Of a stretch of DNA of 64,000 nt, positions 1-9,100 are shown in pieces. The position numbers and the translations under genes are program-made. Below the pieces are notes generated by a model, which was given only the letters and a program-made list of their open reading frames with translations, ran no database searches and was not told the DNA's origin. Numbering within the stretch: the first letter of the stretch is position 1; each line of letters starts with the position of its first letter. This DNA is from Pirellulales bacterium (lineage in GTDB: Bacteria > Planctomycetota > Planctomycetia > Pirellulales > JACPPG01): contig DASYDW010000063.1 of the NCBI GenBank assembly GCA_036499395.1, positions 379,911 through 443,910 on the forward strand, read 5' to 3'.

Positions 1-618
1 CTGCTGGTCGCGCACAATCTCAAAGACGTGAAACCGGAAAAAACGCTCGAGGCTCTCTACCTCGATCCGCTCTTGGCCCGCGTCCGCGAAAACGGCGGCC
101 GCGTGTATCGCGACGGGCCGCCGTGCATGTTGTTGATTGATATCAAGGCCGATGGTGAACGCACGTACGAAGTCCTGGCCCAACGCCTGGCGAAATATGC
201 CGAGATGCTCACTGTCGTCCGCGATGGCCAGCTTCACCCGGGCGCCATAACGGTCGTTATCTCGGGCGATCGCGCCACGGACCGCATCCGGGCCGACAAG
301 GTTCGCTATGCCGGCATCGACGGTCGCATGAGCGATCTTGATTCCGACGTGCCTACGAACCTGATGCCGCTCGTCAGTGACAGTTGGGGAAGCCACTTCA
401 CTTGGCGAGGTAAAGAAGCGATGCCAGCTGTCGAGAAAGAGAAGCTGCGATCGTTCGTCGCCAAAGCGCACGCCAAGGGACGCAAGATCCGCTTCTGGGC
501 CATTCCCTCCAACCCCACCGTGTGGGCGGAACTGGCCGACGCCGACGTTGACCTGATCAACACCGACGATCTGCCTGGGCTGGAAAAATACCTCCGCGAG
601 CGCGCAGCGGCAAAATAG
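1..618 (+). CDS. Glycerophosphodiester phosphodiesterase / PI-PLC-like protein, 3' part
   Basis: The frame is open from base 1, so the true start lies upstream of the window; the GTG at 28 is only an internal codon. About 205 residues are visible. Segments such as LLIDIKADGERTY, ITVVISGDR and the late FWAIP...NTDDLPGLEKYL resemble the C-terminal half of AIM6-like members of the PI-PLC/GDPD TIM-barrel superfamily, where the last strand ends near an NTDD motif. These enzymes hydrolyse phosphodiester bonds of glycerophospho compounds, often outside the cytoplasm. The catalytic histidines normally sit in the missing N-terminal part, so activity cannot be judged here. Family-level call only. Confidence 0.7.
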   Translation: MLVAHNLKDVKPEKTLEALYLDPLLARVRENGGRVYRDGPPCMLLIDIKADGERTYEVLAQRLAKYAEMLTVVRDGQLHPGAITVVISGDRATDRIRADKVRYAGIDGRMSDLDSDVPTNLMPLVSDSWGSHFTWRGKEAMPAVEKEKLRSFVAKAHAKGRKIRFWAIPSNPTVWAELADADVDLINTDDLPGLEKYLRERAAAK

Positions 619-680
619 TCGAAGCGATTCGAGCGGACCACTCGAACGAATCGGCCGGCTTCAACCGGTGGCCCATCCTG

Positions 681-2006
681 ATGACCCATCCCACAGCGGC
701 AGCACAACGCGACCTGGCACTCAGCGTGCTGCGGCGGCTGCGCGAGGCCGGTTATCAAGCTCTCTGGGCCGGCGGCAGCGTGCGCGACCAGTTGCTCGGC
801 CGCACGCCCAAGGACTACGACGTAGCCACCGACGCCACGCCCGAACAGATTCGTACGATCTTCGGTCGTAGACATACGTTGGCCATCGGCGCTGCGTTTG
901 GCGTCGTGGCGGTATTGGGCCCGAAGCACGTGGGCATGGTCGAAGTCACCACGTTTCGCCGCGATGCTGAATACAGCGACGGTCGCCATCCGGACGCGGT
1001 CGTCTTCAGCACGCCCGAGGAAGATGCCCAGCGACGCGACTTTACGATCAACGGTCTGTTCTACGATCCCCTCGACGATCGCGTGATCGATTACGTCGGC
1101 GGGCAAGCCGACCTCGAACGTCGCGTGGTCCGCGCCATCGGCGATCCGCGTGCTCGCTTCATCGAGGACAAGCTTCGGATGGTGCGCGCCGTGCGCTTCG
1201 CGGCCGGTTTTGACTTCGCCCTCGACGAGCCGACCTTGGCGGCGATCGACGAAATGGCCGAAACCATTCAGGTTGTGAGCCCGGAACGCATCGCGCAAGA
1301 AATGCGCAAGATGCTGGTCGACCCGCAACGCGCCGCGGCCGTCGAGCTATTGCGTCGTACGCGTCTGCTGGCCGTGCTGTTACCTGAGTTGAATGGACTG
1401 GCATCCTCGGACGAAGCTCCCGCCTGGCGACACACAAAGCAGGTGCTCGCCGGAATTGCTGCGCCCAGCTTTTCGGCAGCGCTTGCGGCGCTCTTACACG
1501 CGCTCGACGAACCGGCAGCCGAGTCTTCGTCGGCAGACCAAACGATGAAATCTTCGCCGGCCGTACAGGTTGCCAGCGCGATCGGCGACCGTTGGCGATT
1601 GTCGAACAAAGAGCGCGACCTGGCGCAATGGTTGCTGGCGAATCACGGTCGTCTAAAAAATGCCGCCGGCCAGCACTGGTCGGTTGTGCAGCCTTTACTC
1701 ATCGACGCCGGCGCCGTGGAACTGATCGCCTTGCACGAAGCCGAAGGACTCTCGCGCGGCGGCGATCACGCGCTTGCAGCGAATAACGACGTGGAATTCT
1801 GCCGCGCGAAGCTGGCGCTTCCGGTGGCCGAGCTTGATCCGCCCGCATTGCTCGATGGCAACGATCTGGCCGAGCATGGTATCCCGCGAGGAGCGATCTA
1901 CCGATTCCTGCTTTCCCAAGTCCGCGCCGCACAGCTTGACGGGCAAATCGGCACTCGCGCTGAGGCACTATCGCTCGTGGACCGTTTGAAACACGACTCG
2001 CAATAG
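681..2006 (+). CDS. cca: CCA tRNA nucleotidyltransferase / poly(A) polymerase family
   Basis: A 441-residue protein of the class II nucleotidyltransferase family, which adds or repairs the CCA end of tRNA in the cytoplasm. The N-terminal head carries the signature LWAGGSVRDQLLGR (about residues 30-43) followed by KDYDVATDATPEQ, which holds the DxD metal-binding pair. RRDFTINGLFYDP (about 117-129) is the usual second motif, and the RNA-binding neck follows. The C-terminal half is variable, as expected. The ATG at 681 gives a normal N-terminus, with no obvious Shine-Dalgarno. It lies 62 bases after the previous gene on the same strand and converges on the retron reverse transcriptase. CCA-adding and poly(A)-adding members cannot be separated reliably from sequence alone. 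Confidence 0.9.
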   Translation: MTHPTAAAQRDLALSVLRRLREAGYQALWAGGSVRDQLLGRTPKDYDVATDATPEQIRTIFGRRHTLAIGAAFGVVAVLGPKHVGMVEVTTFRRDAEYSDGRHPDAVVFSTPEEDAQRRDFTINGLFYDPLDDRVIDYVGGQADLERRVVRAIGDPRARFIEDKLRMVRAVRFAAGFDFALDEPTLAAIDEMAETIQVVSPERIAQEMRKMLVDPQRAAAVELLRRTRLLAVLLPELNGLASSDEAPAWRHTKQVLAGIAAPSFSAALAALLHALDEPAAESSSADQTMKSSPAVQVASAIGDRWRLSNKERDLAQWLLANHGRLKNAAGQHWSVVQPLLIDAGAVELIALHEAEGLSRGGDHALAANNDVEFCRAKLALPVAELDPPALLDGNDLAEHGIPRGAIYRFLLSQVRAAQLDGQIGTRAEALSLVDRLKHDSQ

Positions 2007-2038
2007 CTCGTTACCGCGACACGCTCACGGCCTTTTTG

Positions 2039-3358
2039 TTACCAGGAAATTCTCTCGAAGATCGCCTGCAGCCGCGCCCCACGTGACGCGTTGATCGACT
2101 CGACAAAGGAAATCCGTCCGCGTAGATGAGCTTGAAAATCGCCGTGATGTTCTCGGTTCTGTTCAACGACGCCGTGCCGTACGCAATTCGTGAGGATGGC
2201 CTTCAGCCGATCGTAATCCTGGCGGTGCGTGTTCAATCGTTCATTCACAACAATGCCTGCCACGTGTTGCGAGACGCCAGCGCGCATGATGCGAGTTTTC
2301 CGATGGTTGACCGCAAAACCTTCCTCAGCCGCGATAACGGCTATGTGCAGGCCGAAGCGTTTAACCACGCGCGCGAAATCCGCGCCGCCTGAGACGACTA
2401 GGTCGTCTGCATACCGCGTATAGGTGGCTCCGACCTTTCCCGCGAGACCGGCGATCCGGCAGTCGAGCCGGTAAGCGCACAGATTCGCGATCGCCGGCGA
2501 GGTCACGGCCCCTTGAGGAAGATGACGACACGAATATCGATTGCGGGCCACGCGCAGTCGATCATCGAAGTCGATTGCTGCTTCTCGCCACACGTCAACC
2601 GGCGTGGCGTGAGTACATAGCCCGGCCATCAAATCGGCAACGCGTTCGGGGTAGCCGGCCGTGCGAAACAGGGCTTGGACTCGCGCAGCCCGGATCGAGG
2701 GAAAGAACTCTTTCAGGTCCAATCGCAGTACGACGTCTTTTCCGACGTGGGGCGCCGCAAAAGTTTTGATCGAGCGTCCACGGCGAAAGCCATGCGCCGC
2801 ATCGTGGACGGGTATTCGTTCGAGGACGCCCGTCAGGATCTGTCTTTGCAGCCTCTTCAATTGAAGCTTCGGTGCTTCGATCAGGCGAATCTGCTCCGCG
2901 CACTTGGCAAGCACTCGATAATGATAATGTCGCAAGGCCAAGGTGCTTTGCTTGCCGTTTAGATCACCGCGATCGGCGTACCACTCGAGGTTGCGCATGG
3001 TTACGCACAACCAGGCAGCCAACTCGCCTGTCGTCCTGATCGTGGGCACATCCCAGGCATTCGCGACCCCCACCTTCCGCATCTCGGGTTTGGCTGCAAC
3101 GCGATCGATGATTTTGATCGCCTCGTTCTGACACGCCCGATGAAAACCGTCGTCGCACGCGATAAATTGCGCGAGGACGCGTTGGCGAGGGGGTGGTCGA
3201 TCGCCAAACTCCATGCACGCGCGGCGCGCCAGCGGCAAGAGCCACCGCCACCGGCGCCCGAGTAGTTGAGCGCCGCGCTTTGCCATTCCCTGGGCATCCA
3301 GAACGTCGGCGAGAAAAACCGTCGCCAGGGCGCTCGCGATATCTGCAGGTCGGTGCAT
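2039..3358 (-). CDS. Retron-type reverse transcriptase
   Basis: RNA-directed DNA polymerase of 439 residues from the ATG at 3358. An in-frame TTG at 3388 also exists but lies inside the a2 repeat of the upstream RNA, so the ATG is preferred. Visible landmarks: an N-terminal extension of about 140 residues with no recognised domain; HGFRRGRSIKTF and FAAPH (degenerate against the retron NAxxH motif) just before the first catalytic block LRLDLKEFFPSI (211-222); LPQGAVTSPAIANL (280-293); the catalytic YADD (316-319); and VAGIVVN late in the protein, matching the place of the retron VTG motif. Layout and motif spacing recall the myxobacterial Mx162-type retron RTs (from memory). The gene lies alone on its strand; no effector gene is adjacent. 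Confidence 0.9.
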   Translation of the reverse strand: MHRPADIASALATVFLADVLDAQGMAKRGAQLLGRRWRWLLPLARRACMEFGDRPPPRQRVLAQFIACDDGFHRACQNEAIKIIDRVAAKPEMRKVGVANAWDVPTIRTTGELAAWLCVTMRNLEWYADRGDLNGKQSTLALRHYHYRVLAKCAEQIRLIEAPKLQLKRLQRQILTGVLERIPVHDAAHGFRRGRSIKTFAAPHVGKDVVLRLDLKEFFPSIRAARVQALFRTAGYPERVADLMAGLCTHATPVDVWREAAIDFDDRLRVARNRYSCRHLPQGAVTSPAIANLCAYRLDCRIAGLAGKVGATYTRYADDLVVSGGADFARVVKRFGLHIAVIAAEEGFAVNHRKTRIMRAGVSQHVAGIVVNERLNTHRQDYDRLKAILTNCVRHGVVEQNREHHGDFQAHLRGRISFVESINASRGARLQAIFERISW

Positions 3359-3371
3359 AGATCGAAGAAAA

Positions 3372-3540
3372 GCGGCAGGACACTCCAACGAGTCTGGTCT
3401 AGCGTGAGACGGTATGCGTGCAGCGCATCAGCCCTCACGCGACGAATGGCAAGAACTTCACGATCCCCTGGGGTAGCCCCAGAGAGGCAAACTCGAACGC
3501 ATGCGCGCAAGGTTTACCGGCTTGGAGTGCCTGCCGCCGC
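3372..3540 (-). ncRNA. Candidate retron msr-msd RNA
   Basis: About 166 nt lying between a promoter and the RT start, read on the minus strand. It begins with a1, GCGGCAGGCACTCCAA (3537-3522), and ends with a2, TTGGAGTGTCCTGCCGC (3388-3372). The two are complementary except for one bulged base, the long terminal stem expected of retrons. The G just after a1 (3521, context AAGC) is a candidate branch point. The msr part has a hairpin at 3518-3486 (GGTAAAC pairing GTTTGCC) and a perfect one at 3482-3468 (CTGGGG, loop CTA, CCCCAG). The msd part has a long hairpin at 3443-3397 (GTCGCGTGAG against CTCACGC-TA-GAC) with an inner ATGCG/CGCAT stem. The RT ATG starts 13 nt beyond a2. Found by eye; no folding program or covariance model was run. 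Confidence 0.82.
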
Positions 3541-3545
3541 AGAGC

Positions 3546-3574
3546 ATTATAAGGGGTGAAGTGACCGACTTGAA
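3546..3574 (-). promoter_or_regulatory. Promoter of the retron RNA
   Basis: A perfect TATAAT -10 box (3551-3546) with a weak -35 candidate TTCAAG (3574-3569) at 17-bp spacing. Transcription would start near 3539, within a few bases of the first base of the a1 repeat, which fits a retron transcript starting at the terminal stem. Confidence 0.7.
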
Positions 3575-3682
3575 ATCAGCATAGTTGCCCCCTACCTGGA
3601 CAGTCGACGCGCCGCGACCTACGATCTACCGGCACGGTTCGTCATAATCCTTTGGCAATTTCTCTCCGCGGAGAATCACGGC

Positions 3683-4180
3683 GTGGACATTGATTTCGTC
3701 AGCGTGGCATTTCGTTGGCTGCACATTCTGCCCGCCATCATCGCCGTGGGAGGAACGATCTTCATGCGCGCGGCCCTGGTGCCGGCGCTCGGCGAATTGC
3801 CCGAGGCGCAACGCAAAACGTTCCACGAGGCCATTCGGTCGCGATGGTCGAAATGGGTCATGGCGTCGATCACGTTCCTGCTGATCAGCGGTTTCTATAA
3901 CTTCTTCACGCTTAACGCGAAGTACAAGTTTCCGCCGCTTTACCATCCACTGTTCGGCATCAAGGTTCTACTGGCCTTGGCGATCTTTGCGATCGCCAGC
4001 ATTCTGTCGGGCCGATCGAGCACGGCCCAGCGGGTGCGGCAGAATCCGCGCCCCTTTCTGAACCTGAACATCGCGCTGGCGGTGTTGCTGGTTTGCATTT
4101 CGGGTGTGATGCGGAACATCACCATGAACTCGCCGCTGAAGGCACCCCCTGCCGCCGCGGTGATCACGACCGAGCAATAA
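3683..4180 (+). CDS. Small integral membrane protein, CopD-like
   Basis: A 165-residue protein with four predicted membrane helices: about residues 8-28 (WLHILPAIIAVGGTIF), 56-76 (WVMASITFLLISGFY), 88-108 (LFGIKVLLALAIFAIASI) and 128-145 (IALAVLLVCISGVM). The arrangement, with an early RWLHI segment and conserved aromatic positions, resembles the CopD/DUF2269-like membrane domain, but no copper ligands are clear and no metal-resistance genes are nearby. Start is GTG, supported by GGAG about nine bases upstream. The product probably sits in the cytoplasmic membrane; function is not established. It is divergent from the retron. Confidence 0.75.
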   Translation: MDIDFVSVAFRWLHILPAIIAVGGTIFMRAALVPALGELPEAQRKTFHEAIRSRWSKWVMASITFLLISGFYNFFTLNAKYKFPPLYHPLFGIKVLLALAIFAIASILSGRSSTAQRVRQNPRPFLNLNIALAVLLVCISGVMRNITMNSPLKAPPAAAVITTEQ

Positions 4181-4239
4181 GCCACGATCCCAATCGCGAC
4201 AGCCCCGCATACGATTCCCACAGGTTCGAGCCCTCAGCC

Positions 4240-4410
4240 ATGGACAAAAAGGCCAAGAAACGTATCGACCTGTTGAATACGCGTCTGCAGAAGCTGCGTT
4301 TGCAACTCGCCGGCGCGAAGAAGCAGATGGACGAGCCGTCCGAAGTTGTCCGGCTGGAAAAGGAACTGGCCGAGGTCACGGCCGAACTCGAAAAGCTGAA
4401 GAAGGCCTAG
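4240..4410 (+). CDS. Short coiled-coil protein
   Basis: A 56-residue, highly charged protein starting MDKKAKKRIDLLNTRL. Leucines and other hydrophobics recur with heptad-like spacing through both halves, separated by a DEPSE turn, so it probably forms a helical hairpin or coiled coil. There is no signal peptide or membrane segment. It follows the membrane protein gene by 59 bases on the same strand. I do not recognise a function. The ATG at 4240 is preferred over the longer in-frame extension, whose codons read as low-complexity, non-helical sequence. Confidence 0.65.
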   Translation: MDKKAKKRIDLLNTRLQKLRLQLAGAKKQMDEPSEVVRLEKELAEVTAELEKLKKA

Positions 4411-4451
4411 GCGCGCGACGGCCACGGTCCACAGCGACGAGCCCTATACGC

Positions 4452-4494
4452 AAAAAAAACCGACGGTGAATGCACTTGTGACATTCACCGCCGG
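4452..4494 (-). terminator. Intrinsic terminator after the FG-GAP gene
   Basis: Read on the minus strand: a 12-13 bp stem (CCGGCGGTGAATG pairing CATTCACCGTCGG with one mismatch), a nine-base loop, then eight T. It lies about 75 bases after the stop of the FG-GAP protein gene and is the clearest terminator in the window. Confidence 0.9.
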
Positions 4495-4567
4495 CTCGCA
4501 CGGAGAAACTGATCGCTACGAACACTCACATTCGCTGCCAGTAAGATTGCGCACCGGCAGCAATTCT

Positions 4568-5689
4568 TTAAAAGTTGCGATAAACAGCCGCGTCGTCACG
4601 GCCATCACCGTCGAAGTCCCCCACGACCGGCAACCGGCCTGGACCACCAAGTTGCAATTCGGTGGTGGTTGCCTCACCGTCTTTTTCAATCGCGATCAGC
4701 CAGGTGCCGTCGCGATAGATGCCAACTTCATCAATGCCGTCACCGTCGAAGTCGCCGGCCACGGGCTGATCGCCAGCCTGCCCAAAATCCTTCTGGACGT
4801 CGGCGTCCGTAATTTGACCATCGCCGTTAACGTCGATCGTCCAATGCCCGTCGCGGAAGATGGCCACCGTGTCGATACCGTCGCCGTTGAAATCGCCGGC
4901 AACGACCTGGCCGTAATCGGTGTTCAGGTTCAACACGTGCTCGACCGCGTCGCTGCGCACGTCGCCGTCCGCGCCACGTTTCAGGTAGCGCACCGGCCGG
5001 CCGGTCTGCGCCGCGGTGTCATTTTGATCGTCGCGAACGACATCGTTGTTCGCGTCGGGCAAGCCTCGCTCGGCCGGCGCACTATCGACGTTCGCCACCA
5101 CCTGTTGGCCATAGACGCCGATGTCGTCTTTACCGTCGCCGTCCCAATCGCCTACGATCGGTTGGTCTCCCTCCTCGCCCAGGCGGGCCCACAGGTCGTC
5201 CTGATCCCACGTGCCATTGCCGTTGAGATCGATGAACCATTCGCCGGCGCGAAAGATGCCCGTTTCGCTGTCGCCGTCGCCGTCGAAGTCACCAGCAATG
5301 GGAACGAATTTACCTCGGTTATCCGTGGTCGTGGCCGCGCGGGCCGTTGCGTCAGTGCCCGTACCTTCTTGCTCATCGTTTGCGAAGTGCGAACGATCGA
5401 GTTCAGGCCGGCTCTCGGCAAACGGCTCGGCCGTGCCGGCAGGCAGCGCCTCGTTCTCGCCCGGCGTCTGTCCCGTATCGCGCGGCAATCCGCCGTTGAT
5501 CACGCTTAAGCGCAGCAGGTAAACGGGCTCAGGGACATCGGCCTCGACCGCGGCTGCCGTTACTGCATCATTGGCGACGCTTACCGCGCACAGCCAAGAC
5601 CCAACGACAGCCGACGATCCAGCCCACAATAAAATCCAACGCGCCCCGGCTGCGAACTGGCGCAGCGGCGCAAGGAAATGCCAACCCAT
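4568..5689 (-). CDS. FG-GAP/VCBS-like repeat protein, exported
   Basis: A 373-residue protein from the ATG at 5689, which has GGAGAG seven bases upstream; the longer frame adds 49 residues with no signal-like sequence. The N-terminus holds a hydrophobic stretch (ARWILLWAGSSAVVGSWLCAV), a signal peptide or anchor. The body is at least six repeats of the type GDFDGDGxxxxGIFRxGxW, whose Asp-rich loops resemble calcium-binding FG-GAP/integrin-alpha blades. It looks like a free-standing paralogue of the C-terminal third of the large gene upstream: both contain LSVI(N/D)-x-G followed by the same blade order with EWFIDL and DLWA(R/K)LG. Probably extracellular or periplasmic; ligand unknown. Confidence 0.85.
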   Translation of the reverse strand: MGWHFLAPLRQFAAGARWILLWAGSSAVVGSWLCAVSVANDAVTAAAVEADVPEPVYLLRLSVINGGLPRDTGQTPGENEALPAGTAEPFAESRPELDRSHFANDEQEGTGTDATARAATTTDNRGKFVPIAGDFDGDGDSETGIFRAGEWFIDLNGNGTWDQDDLWARLGEEGDQPIVGDWDGDGKDDIGVYGQQVVANVDSAPAERGLPDANNDVVRDDQNDTAAQTGRPVRYLKRGADGDVRSDAVEHVLNLNTDYGQVVAGDFNGDGIDTVAIFRDGHWTIDVNGDGQITDADVQKDFGQAGDQPVAGDFDGDGIDEVGIYRDGTWLIAIEKDGEATTTELQLGGPGRLPVVGDFDGDGRDDAAVYRNF

Positions 5690-6153
5690 GACAGTCTCTC
5701 CAAGGTGCGTTTGACATGATGCTCTGACAAGACATGGGGCCGCATGATGCGGCGTCGCCGGGAACCCGGCAACGGAACTATAGTCCGCATCAAGGGCGTG
5801 GGCTTGAGAGTTTTCATGCAATTCGGAGTGTACCAATTTTGCGGAAATGGCGTACCTTCGCCGGCAAAATCAGTACGGGCGCAAAGCGCGCAGCGTTAAG
5901 CTGTGACGATTACGCCAGCCGTAAGGACGTAGCGGCGAGACGCAAGCCGCCGCGATAGAGAACACCCCACGCGATGCGCAACGCGGAGCGCCAAAAAAAG
6001 GGCATTCGTCCAGCGCGCGATCATTGCCCTGTTCGCGCAGGTTCCGATGCGTGACGCGCGTGCTAGATCGAGACTGCGCGTCACCGCCCCTGCAAGTTAC
6101 GACGAGGGACGCGTGCGCCCAACTCGTCGCAACTGTTTTGATTGTCGCAGGCG
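5690..6153. other. Intergenic stretch between two minus-strand surface-protein genes
   Basis: Holds the terminator of the large gene (5993-6029) and the Shine-Dalgarno of the FG-GAP gene. No convincing ORF or known RNA was seen in the rest. Confidence 0.6.
5993..6029 (-). terminator. Probable intrinsic terminator after the SdrD-B gene
   Basis: On the minus strand GGGCA (6029-6025) pairs with TGCCC (6004-6000), followed at once by seven T (5999-5993). The interior can pair only weakly. It lies about 125 bases beyond the stop codon. Confidence 0.6.
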
Positions 6154-9100
6154 CTACTCGGTCGCCGTCGGTGCGGCTGCGGCCGGTGCAGCGGCTGTGC
6201 CCCGGCTCGGGTGATACACGCCCGGCTCGTCGATGCCGTCGCCGTTCCAGTCGCCCACGACCGCCACGTCGCCGGGCGAGCCGAGTTGGAACAACTTGTC
6301 CTTGGCATCCAACAGGCGATCGTTGTTGGTATCGACGTACCAGATGCCGTCGCGGAACACGCCGAGCTCGTCGACGCCGTCACCGTTGAAGTCACCAACG
6401 ACCGGTTGATCGCCGTCCCGGCCGTATTGGAAGTCGTGGTCCGTTTCGGTCCACTTGCCGTCACCGTTGGCATCCAGCAGCCAGCGTCCTTTGTAGAACA
6501 AGCCGATCGTGTGTACGCCCGTGCCGTGCCAATCCCCAGTGACCGGAATGTCCCCAGGCGTGCCGTAATGGAACACGTGGTCGATGACGTCCGCGCGATA
6601 ATCTCCCTTCGAGGTGTGCTTAAGCGTGCGGAAGCCGAGCGCCGCTTCGTCCGTGCGCGGCGGTACGTTCTTCGTCGGACCGCTCTTGGTGTTTTCCGGC
6701 GCAGGCAAGCCCGGCTCGTGGCGAATGGCCGACGGATCACCCGGCCACGCCCGACCGAAGATGCCGATGTCGGTCTTACCGTCACCATCCCAGTCGCCGG
6801 TAACTGGTAAGTCCCCTTCATGACCGAGCTTGGCCCACAAGTCCCCTTGGTCCCATTGGCCGTTGTCATCAAGATCGATGAACCACTCGCCGCCGTAAAA
6901 GAAGCCGACGTCCGTGATACCGTCGCCGTTGAAGTCGCCAGTGACGGGGATGCCGTTTCGCATACCGAAGCGGACGAATTTCTTTACGCCCTCTTCGCCT
7001 TCTCCGTTGCCCAACATCCATTCCGAGTTGTGAACGTCTTCTCCCTCCATCGCGAAGGGGTCACTCTTCATACTGACCATCGAGATTTGCGGGGCCGTGG
7101 CGTTCGTGCCGCGCGGTTCGCCGGCGTCGATAACGCTCAAGTGCCACGTATAGCCATAGGCGTAGCCACCGCCGTAGTAGAGGCTAAGCGGCTGTGTGGC
7201 CGGAAACGCCTGGATCGTCGGAATGATGATGATCGGCGTGGGCGGATTGGCCATCGGTTGCAAGCTGGGCGCCTGGAAGACCGACGGCGCCAGGAACGCC
7301 AACTGCCCCTTCTCGCAGAAGTCGTAATCCGTGGCGTTGATATTCGATCCAAGCGGGATCTCCGTGATCGTATCGACGCCCACCACGATGCCTCCGACCG
7401 ATCCGGCGCTGGCTCCGAATTCCGTGAAGCCGTTCGGCTGGACTTCATGCACGGTGTACGTGCCGGCATGCAAGCCAGTAAAGCTGTACATGCCGTTCTG
7501 GTCGGTGACCGCGGTGCGGACGACCTGGTTGTTCGAGTCGAGAAGCTGAATCGTCACGCCGGCCAACAGCGGCTCGCCCGGCTCGTAGACACAGTCGCCA
7601 TTCAGGTCGACGTGTACCATGCCGGAGATGCTCGAAGGCGCTTGCACGCAGAAGTTGTAATCCGTGGCGTTGACGCCGGCGCCGAGAGTAATGTTCGTGA
7701 TCGTATCGAGCCCCGCCAACGTGCCGCCGGCCGAACCGACCGTATCGCCGAATTCGAAGTAACCGGCTGGTTGCACCTCGTGTACCGTATAGCTGCCGGC
7801 GCGCAAGCCTGTGAACTGGTACTGGCCGTTTTGATCCGTAACGGTCGTGGCGACGACCTGGTTGTCCGTATTCAACAATTGCACAGTAACGCCAGCCAGC
7901 AGCGGTTCGCCTGGCTCATAAACGCAATCGCCATTCAGATCGACGTGGATCATGCCAGCCAGCGTCGCCGGAGGCTGCACGCAGAAGTCATAATCCGTAG
8001 CATCGACGCCCGAACCGAGCGTCACATTGGCGATGGTATCGAGCCCCTGCAGCGTGCCACCCACCGAGCCGACGGTATCGCCGAACTCGAAGTAGCCGGC
8101 CGGTTGCACTTCATGCACCGTGTAACTTCCCGGCTTCAGGCCGGAGAACTTGTATTCGCCCATCTCATCAGTCGTCGTCGTGGCCACGACCTGATTCTGC
8201 GAGTTGAACAATTGCACGGTCACGCCGGCCAGCAGTGGCTCGCCCGGTTCGTAGATGCAATCACCGTTCAGATCGACGTGGATCATGCCGGCGATGCTCG
8301 CCGGAGCTTGCACGCAGAAATCATAATCCGTGCCGTTCACGCCCGAGCCGAGCGTAACGGCGGCGATCGTGTCCAAGCCTTGCAGCGTACCACCCACGGA
8401 GCCGACGGTATCGCCAAATTCGAAGTAACCGGCCGGCTGCACTTCATGCACCGTGTAAGTGCCTGGCTTGAGGCCCGTAAACGTGTACTCACCGTTCTCG
8501 TCGGTCGTGGTGGTGCCGACGACCTGATTGCTTGCGTTGAGCAATTGCACGGTCACGCCGGCCAGCAGCGGCTCGCCCGGCTCGTAAATGCAGTCGCCGT
8601 TCAGATCGACGTGAATCATGCCCGAGATGCTCGCCGGAGCTTGCACGCAGAAATCATAATCCGTGGCGTTCACACCCGAGCCGTGCGTAACGGCGGCGAT
8701 CGTGTCCAAGCCTTGCAGAGTGCCACCCACGGAGCCGACGGTATCGCCGAACTCGAAGTAGCCGGCCGGCTGCACTTCATGCACCGTGTAAATGCCTGGC
8801 TGGAGGCCTGTAAACGTGTACTCACCGTTCTCGTCGGTCGTGGTGGTGCCGACGACCTGGTTGCTCGCATTGAGCAACTGCACCGTGACCCCCGCCAACA
8901 ACGGCTCGCCCGGCTCGTAAATGCAGTCGCCGTTCAGGTCGACGTGGATCATGCCCGAGATGCTGGCCGGAGCCTGCACGCAGAAGTTGTAATCCGTAGC
9001 GTTTTCTCCCGACCCCGGCGTCGCGCCTACGATCGTGTCCAGTCCTTGCAGCGTGCCGCCAGCCGAGCCGACCGTATCGCCGAATTCGAAGTAGCCATTG

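Noticed and set aside
306-1328. A 340-aa minus-strand frame opposite the cca gene
   Set aside because: Shadow frame; the plus-strand sequence has intact nucleotidyltransferase motifs.
2039-3388. Group II intron or diversity-generating retroelement RT
   Set aside because: No maturase or HNH domain, no intron-like ribozyme, and no template/variable repeat pair was seen; the a1/a2-flanked RNA fits a retron.
4466-5509. A 347-aa plus-strand frame opposite the FG-GAP gene
   Set aside because: Antisense of Asp-rich repeats; the minus-strand protein has recognised blades and terminator placement fits it.
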